A stretch of DNA of 64,000 nucleotides from an uncultured Flavobacteriales bacterium (GTDB taxonomy: Bacteria > Bacteroidota > Bacteroidia > Flavobacteriales_G > Salibacteraceae), in the NCBI GenBank assembly GCA_937899835.1, contig CALCCE010000010.1:49207-113206 (forward strand), in the 5' to 3' direction. This document shows positions 59,585 to 64,000 of the stretch, one piece after another. How positions within the stretch are numbered: the stretch's first letter is position 1; every line of letters begins with the position of its first letter. The position numbers and the translations under genes are program-made. The notes under the pieces are model-generated. The model saw nothing but the letters and a program-made list of their open reading frames with translations, did no database searches and had not been told where the DNA came from.

Positions 59585-60454
59585 TCAGGCGTAAAGCGCC
59601 AAGATAACGAAAATCGAAAAGACGAGGCTGGCAATACCGTTGGTGGTAAAAAAGGCCAGATTGACTTTGCTCAAATCATTGGGGCGCACCAAAGTATGTT
59701 GGTAGACCAACAGGGCATTGAAAATACTGGCTCCGATCCAATACCACCATGACATTTGACCGTACCATCCTGCCAGTATAATGAAACTCCCCGCCATTAA
59801 GTGGAGTATTTTGCTCAACAACAATGCACGCTTTGGGCCGAGCATTGCCGGTATGGAATGCAGCCGATTATCGCGATCAAAGTCCGCATCTTGCAGCGCG
59901 TAGATGATGTCAAAACCACTTACCCAGCACAACACCGTGAACGAAAACAACAAGGGCATCCAGGCAAACTCACCGGTTACCGCCAGGTAGGCTCCAATGG
60001 GCGCCAACGACAGCCCTAACCCTAAGACCAGGTGACAAAGGGCCGTAAAGCGTTTGGTGTAACTGTAGCCCAATACTACCAACAAGGCAACAGGCGAAAG
60101 GGCCAAACACATTGGGTTGATGAAGTAGGTACAAACAATGAATAAGACCGAGTTCAGGATGACAAATCCCAAGGCCTTAGGTGCAGGAATAACCCCAGAG
60201 GGAATTTCCCGGACTGCGGTTCGTGGATTGAGAAGGTCAATTCTGCGATCCGTATAGCGATTGAAAGCCATGGCCGCACTACGGGCAAACACCATGCACA
60301 GTACCACCAGGCCTAACAACTTCCAGTTGAGTTCTGCCGGAGTCAATTCTACCGCAAGGAAAAAGCCAATAAGCGCAAAAGGAAGCGCAAAAATGGTATG
60401 GCTGAACTTGATTAGACTCAAGTAGTTTCCTATCGCATCGCTGGATTTCGCCAT
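59585..60454 (-). CDS. UbiA-family prenyltransferase, 4-hydroxybenzoate/menaquinone type
   Basis: A 289-residue membrane prenyltransferase with about eight helices and the two Asp-rich motifs that bind the prenyl diphosphate magnesium: NRYTDRRID at about 65 and DADFDRD at about 192. The overall form is that annotated as UbiA or, in organisms using the futalosine route, MqnP. Menaquinone is the usual Bacteroidota quinone, so a menaquinone-side role is more likely than ubiquinone. It is the first gene of a transcript that continues into the Nramp-like gene. Confidence 0.88.
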   Translation of the reverse strand: MAKSSDAIGNYLSLIKFSHTIFALPFALIGFFLAVELTPAELNWKLLGLVVLCMVFARSAAMAFNRYTDRRIDLLNPRTAVREIPSGVIPAPKALGFVILNSVLFIVCTYFINPMCLALSPVALLVVLGYSYTKRFTALCHLVLGLGLSLAPIGAYLAVTGEFAWMPLLFSFTVLCWVSGFDIIYALQDADFDRDNRLHSIPAMLGPKRALLLSKILHLMAGSFIILAGWYGQMSWWYWIGASIFNALLVYQHTLVRPNDLSKVNLAFFTTNGIASLVFSIFVILALYA

Positions 60455-60458
60455 AGTG

Positions 60459-60466
60459 CAAATTTA
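60459..60466 (-). promoter_or_regulatory. Leaderless-type -7 element of the UbiA-Nramp operon
   Basis: TAAATTTG on the minus strand ends 4 bases before the ATG. Confidence 0.6.
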
Positions 60467-60585
60467 CTGAGAAATCGATTAGAAGACCCTCCTGTAAAGG
60501 GGGTGAAATCCAGGAAACTGAGCCGCACTTGGTTTTAATAGTCAATTCTGGTGGTATCTATTTAGGAAATCTGTATTATTCAGCT

Positions 60586-63222
60586 ATGATCAACCCTGGG
60601 GGCAGGTTTTTCGAGCGTAGGCATTTAGCGTGGTATTGGGCATTGCTCTTCCTGTTGGCGCTTCGTCCGAACTTAGCTCCTTGTCAGGAACTCAATTTCA
60701 AGCAGTTTACCCAGGCAGAAGGGCTTCCGAGCAACACGATTTATTGCGTGGTGCAGGATCGCCAGGGCTTTCTATGGTTTGGTAGTGATGGTGGTTTGAG
60801 CCGTTTTGACGGCAACACGTTTCAAAACTTCAATGTAGAAGATGGGCTGACCGACAATGAAATTTTCGAAATTTTTGAGGATTCTGACGACCGACTGTGG
60901 CTGCACACTTACAATGGTGTTCCTTGCATCTATGACCATGGAACAATTCGAAATCCTCAGAATACTGCCTTTCTCAATGAATTGAAAGGAGACCGTTGGA
61001 TCACCACGGTGAGGGAGGACAGCAAGGGGAGCCTCTTTTTCTCCTGGTTTGGTTCACAGTGCCGAGAGTTGAAACCCGATTCAACTGTGGTTGACCGGTC
61101 TTTCGCCAATGTGATACCTGCCTATCCGGTTCGCAACATCTGGACTTGGAATGGGGATTTGTGGGCCGGTCGAGGCCCCGATAAGGTGGACAACCTTAGC
61201 CGAGGCGAATCGTATTGGTTGCCCTTTGAGACCAACGGGTATCGATGCCGGTATTATCCCATTGGGGACCGCATTGTGATGTCCTACAGCACCAGTTTGG
61301 TGGTGCTCGACCGGGAAATACAGATTTTAAAACACCACTTTAACCTTTTTGAATCTGAGGTCATTACCCTTTACGCAACCAGCGATCCGGATGTCATGAT
61401 GATTGGAACCCGAAACGGTTTGTTGAAGGTGAATATCATTTCCGGAAAGATCTTAGACCGCTATTTAGCCGAGGAAGTAATCACTGGTTTTCAAGTAGAT
61501 CATGAAGGGGGATGGTGGATCACAACACACGAACACGGTGTATTTTATTCGCAAAATTCAGATGTTACCTGGTGGGGCGAGAAGTACATTCCCAACCTTC
61601 CGGTCACTACTTTAGGACAATACCAAGGAGAATTGTGGTTTGGTGCCGACAACTACACTTTTGGTCACATTGATCCATCAGGCCTTCAATGGCGTCAACC
61701 TAAACGCATCCATGAATTAGGAGGCCGAGGTCGGGTATTCCAGTTTTATCAACTCAATAATCAACTTTTTACGATTGCCGAAAATCTACTTTTTCAACTG
61801 GATCAAAGTCAGGATTTGGCGTTGATGTCAATGGATAAAAAAGTTCGGGTGCTCCACACTACTGATAGTGTCACCTTGATCGGCAACCTCAATGGCATCT
61901 ATCACTGGAAGGAGCCTACGGTCGATAACTTGCAGGAGGCCGGTGATGTGCTGTACAGCATTCGGGTGAATGCCATGGCCAATAACGGCAAAAACCAGCT
62001 TTGGGCTGGGACCAACACCGGTTTAAGGTTGATTGATAAGCATTTTAATAAAGTCATCTGGAGTGTGCCAGAACTGGAGGGCAAGCGAATTACCAGTTTG
62101 GCTACCGTCGATTCCAATACTTTAATTGTAGGCACCGGTGGCTGGGGCATCTACCAATTGGAACACGGTCAGGTGAAATTACACCTGGAAAAACACACTG
62201 GACTGCCGGCTAACAGCATCAACCGGGTGTATTTTGATGATGAGGGCTTGTGGATGCTCACCCAGGGCGGGTTGTTGCATCAGGCAAAATGGGAGGGGGA
62301 TATTGACCTTTCAAAAGCCCGATTGTTCTCCAGAGGTGAAGGTTTGCCTTTTGATCAGGTGTTTGACAGGAAACTGCTGAACGATACCCTCTACCTAGCC
62401 GGAGCTACCGGGATTGCTCAACTGCCCTGGAATTCGAGCGATGTCAAACCGTTTGCCCCGGTCCTACAAGCGTTATCGGTAGTTGCCGGAAAAATAAAGG
62501 TAAAGGAAGGAACAACACTGGATCCGGACAACAACAATTTAAAAGCCCAACTATCCGCGGTGAGTCTCAGCTCCTTTGATGTTACTTTTCGCTACACCTT
62601 ATCGCCGATCGAAGATTCCCTTTGGTTCGAAACTTCGTCTCGGGAGCTCCTTTTAGATCGAATCTATCCGGGGAATTACACTTTGACAGTACAAGCCCGA
62701 AATTCCCTCTCTGATTGGTCCGAGCCTCAACAGGTATCTTTTAGTGTTCAAAAGCCCTTGTACCAGCGGAGTTGGTTTCAATTCTTGCTGTTAGGAGGCT
62801 TGTTGAGCATTATCTATGGGCTCTTTCGCTTAAAACTCTTGCTCTTTGACCGCAAGCTGCTTTGGCGCTATTTGGTGCGTTTGGTCGACCGTACCCGCAG
62901 CGAAGACAAGATTTGGTTCCGCGATGCCTCGGGAGATGTCAATTTGCCTTTGAGTAAAATCATCTGGATCAAATCCGACGGGAATTACTGCCAAATTCAA
63001 ACCCCTGAAAAGACCTATCTGGTATTGGCTACCTTAAAGTCGTTTGAAAAGCGGTTGTCCAAATGGCCCAACTTCTATCGGGTACACCGCTCCTGGATCA
63101 TTAATGTACGTCACATCGCCAGTCGTAACCGTACCCAGGTAACCCTCCAAAAGACCCGAATCCCGATTGGGGAAACTCATCAAAAAGAATTTCGGGAGTT
63201 TATCGAGCGGCTTGACGCTTAA
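60586..63222 (+). CDS. Transmembrane propeller-Y_Y_Y protein with a cytoplasmic LytTR domain (one-component regulator)
   Basis: An 878-residue protein started at ATG 60586, opening a signal peptide/anchor. The periplasmic part is a two-component-regulator propeller with repeats such as LWFGSDGGLSRFDG, LWLHTYNGVP, MMIGTRNGLLKV, LWAGTNTGLRLID and LIVGTGGWGIYQL, then a Y_Y_Y domain (about 640-725: SSFDVTFRYTLSPIEDSLWF and YPGNYTLTVQARN). A membrane helix follows at about 730-755. Instead of a histidine kinase, the cytoplasmic part is directly a LytTR DNA-binding domain (about 775-878, FYRVHRSWIINVRHIASRNR). It should therefore bind DNA while tethered to the membrane. A direct-repeat site lies 10 bases past its stop. 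Confidence 0.92.
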   Translation: MINPGGRFFERRHLAWYWALLFLLALRPNLAPCQELNFKQFTQAEGLPSNTIYCVVQDRQGFLWFGSDGGLSRFDGNTFQNFNVEDGLTDNEIFEIFEDSDDRLWLHTYNGVPCIYDHGTIRNPQNTAFLNELKGDRWITTVREDSKGSLFFSWFGSQCRELKPDSTVVDRSFANVIPAYPVRNIWTWNGDLWAGRGPDKVDNLSRGESYWLPFETNGYRCRYYPIGDRIVMSYSTSLVVLDREIQILKHHFNLFESEVITLYATSDPDVMMIGTRNGLLKVNIISGKILDRYLAEEVITGFQVDHEGGWWITTHEHGVFYSQNSDVTWWGEKYIPNLPVTTLGQYQGELWFGADNYTFGHIDPSGLQWRQPKRIHELGGRGRVFQFYQLNNQLFTIAENLLFQLDQSQDLALMSMDKKVRVLHTTDSVTLIGNLNGIYHWKEPTVDNLQEAGDVLYSIRVNAMANNGKNQLWAGTNTGLRLIDKHFNKVIWSVPELEGKRITSLATVDSNTLIVGTGGWGIYQLEHGQVKLHLEKHTGLPANSINRVYFDDEGLWMLTQGGLLHQAKWEGDIDLSKARLFSRGEGLPFDQVFDRKLLNDTLYLAGATGIAQLPWNSSDVKPFAPVLQALSVVAGKIKVKEGTTLDPDNNNLKAQLSAVSLSSFDVTFRYTLSPIEDSLWFETSSRELLLDRIYPGNYTLTVQARNSLSDWSEPQQVSFSVQKPLYQRSWFQFLLLGGLLSIIYGLFRLKLLLFDRKLLWRYLVRLVDRTRSEDKIWFRDASGDVNLPLSKIIWIKSDGNYCQIQTPEKTYLVLATLKSFEKRLSKWPNFYRVHRSWIINVRHIASRNRTQVTLQKTRIPIGETHQKEFREFIERLDA

Positions 63223-63231
63223 GTAGCCGTT

Positions 63232-63261
63232 CCGGTTCATCATTAATTCGTGCCGGTTCGT
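63232..63261 (+). promoter_or_regulatory. Putative LytTR-protein binding site (two direct repeats)
   Basis: CCGGTTCAT (63232-63240) and CCGGTTCGT (63253-63261) are direct repeats with a 12-base spacer, so their starts are 21 bp (two helical turns) apart. This is the arrangement and spacing known for AgrA-type LytTR sites, and GTTCAT/GTTCGT fit the GTTN(A/G)(T/G) core. It lies between the LytTR gene and the next gene. Confidence 0.6.
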
Positions 63262-63355
63262 CAAAAATCGGCCTTCATTTATAACAATGAGGGTTTTCTT
63301 CCCGTCATTTGTGAAAGCGACTTCATAACGAGTCACTCACCAAAACCCACCGACG

Positions 63356-63661
63356 ATGAAATCCCAAGTTACACCAGTTTTGCTCTCCGCCTTGCTCTTT
63401 TGGAGTTCAGTTTCGGGTCAAAACACAGAAAATATCTCCCTTGATGACAATGCAGACAATCAACTCAGCTCCCCACGGTCTTTAGAGGCTTCTCAGCGTT
63501 TGGGGTGGAAGTTGGTTTGGGAAGACGAATGGGATCAAACCATACCTACCACTACCGTAAACATACCTTCTCCCTACGAGTCTTACATGACTTGGGAATG
63601 TACCACACAAAACAATTGCTTCGACCCCGTGCCACTCATTGGGATAATCAAAGAAGAATAG
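63356..63661 (+). CDS. Small secreted protein, unknown
   Basis: A 101-residue protein with a signal peptide (about 1-22, SVSGQ) and an 80-residue mature part rich in Trp, Asp and Cys (GWKLVWEDEWDQ, MTWECTTQNNCFDP). The two Cys in a W-E-C-(x6)-C arrangement may form a disulfide. WKLVWEDEWD recalls the first strand of GH16 glucanases (LVWSDEF), but the rest of that fold is missing, so a truncated enzyme is possible. It lies directly after the direct-repeat site and is the best candidate target of the regulator. Confidence 0.6.
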   Translation: MKSQVTPVLLSALLFWSSVSGQNTENISLDDNADNQLSSPRSLEASQRLGWKLVWEDEWDQTIPTTTVNIPSPYESYMTWECTTQNNCFDPVPLIGIIKEE

Positions 63662-63923
63662 TTGGTGACCCTCCCTTGGGAGGATGAGCAACTATAACAA
63701 CCAACCGATTAATTACCCCCGCATTTCCGGCATCGCGTCCCGCCACTCGTATCATATCCTTAGGGATTGGTGCGGGTGGCTTTTTGGGTTTTGAAGCCTC
63801 TTGCTGACCATCGATATTGGGTGCTTGTTGCGCTGTATTTCCTGATGGTTTGGGTTTGAAAGCGGCTTTTATTGCCTGAGATGACCTACTTTTACGTCAC
63901 TATTAAACCCTAATTAATTTCCC
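63662..63923. other. Intergenic stretch before the last gene
   Basis: About 260 bases. It starts with a tight CCTCCCTTGGGAGG hairpin with no U-tract. A 36-codon open frame from 63684 shows no recognisable features. A TACTTTTA -7-like element sits at about 63887-63894, some 30 bases before the next ATG. Confidence 0.4.
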
Positions 63924-64000
63924 ATGTTTTATCAAAAAACCAAGCTTTGGGCTAAGGTAATGTGCGGGGCATTGGCCCTTCTATGCAATTTTTCACTGTT
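63924..64000 (+). CDS. N-terminus of an exported protein, cut by the window end
   Basis: An ATG at 63924 opens 25 codons to the last base: a short basic start (MFYQKTKLWAKV) and a hydrophobic segment (MCGALALLCNFS), as in signal peptides of Bacteroidota outer-membrane or secreted proteins. The body of the protein lies outside the window, so nothing more can be said. Confidence 0.5.
   Translation, partial: MFYQKTKLWAKVMCGALALLCNFSL

Noticed and set aside
63684..63794. 36-codon frame after the small secreted protein
   Set aside because: Short, no recognisable features, no promoter at a usable distance; not supported as a gene.
1..64000. tRNA genes, CRISPR arrays, insertion sequences and phage genes
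   Set aside because: No cloverleaf or TpsiC-like signatures, no spaced direct repeats of CRISPR size, and no transposase, integrase or phage structural genes were recognised in either strand.

Overview
The window is from a chromosome of a member of the phylum Bacteroidota. The evidence is two GldN-type and one PorE-type component of the type IX secretion / gliding system, a stand-alone gliding-motility C-terminal-like domain, LytTR regulators with LytS-type and hybrid kinases, an alpha-beta fused branched-chain 2-oxoacid dehydrogenase E1, the small families DUF4924 and MnmD, and the Bacteroidota -7 promoter element TAnnTTTG in front of many genes. Class and genus cannot be fixed from the sequence; a Saprospiria- or Cytophagia-like environmental bacterium is a guess. 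I found no tRNA, rRNA, CRISPR array, prophage or intact insertion sequence.

Layout. 1-6.8 kb: the 3' end of an RluA-type pseudouridine synthase, a YD-repeat lipoprotein, a 1274-residue TPR-PAS-PAS-kinase-REC-Hpt phosphorelay protein with its LytTR response regulator, and a small CHU_C-like gene. 6.8-7.1 kb: a non-coding stretch with strong hairpins that looks like a terminated RNA on the minus strand. 7.2-17 kb: NDH-2, a Ste24-type protease, the gldN pair behind a bestrophin and a small membrane protein, a TraB/GumN protein, a 5'-truncated UDP-GlcNAc 2-epimerase remnant and a nitroreductase. 17-29 kb: YceI, a membrane-anchored MutS-like ATPase, a YiiX hydrolase, a DUF985 cupin, a thioredoxin-fold protein, a CPBP protease, an SRPBCC/GyrI fusion, an M23-LysM hydrolase, an outer-membrane barrel, DUF952 and an MltF-like lytic transglycosylase. 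29-38 kb: a PorE-like protein with a TPR partner, an M42 peptidase, two small secreted proteins, and OmpH/Skp with DUF4924. 38-49 kb: DUF1853, a LytS/LytTR pair, a REC-cyclase, AcpH-MnmD, a lone REC protein, NUDIX and outer-membrane proteins. 49-60 kb: MurQ, a barrel protein and BCKDH E1 in one run, a PadR-PspC pair, DUF1223, SanA/YdcF, an Nramp-like transporter and a UbiA prenyltransferase. 60-64 kb: a transmembrane propeller-LytTR one-component regulator, then a two-repeat LytTR-type site, a small secreted protein and the start of another exported protein.

Two themes run through the window. First, envelope and secretion functions predominate (type IX secretion parts, peptidoglycan hydrolases and recycling, barrels, lipoproteins), together with several LytTR-output signalling systems. 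Second, at ten genes a TAnnTTTG-like octamer ends only 4-5 nt before the start codon. If the usual Bacteroidota spacing applies, these mRNAs have no 5' leader. This spacing was also used to choose several start codons. The best candidates for something little described are the membrane-tethered LytTR regulator with its adjacent site (60.6-63.4 kb), the terminated structured RNA at 6.8-7.0 kb, the REC-cyclase lacking conserved catalytic residues, and the leaderless promoter class.
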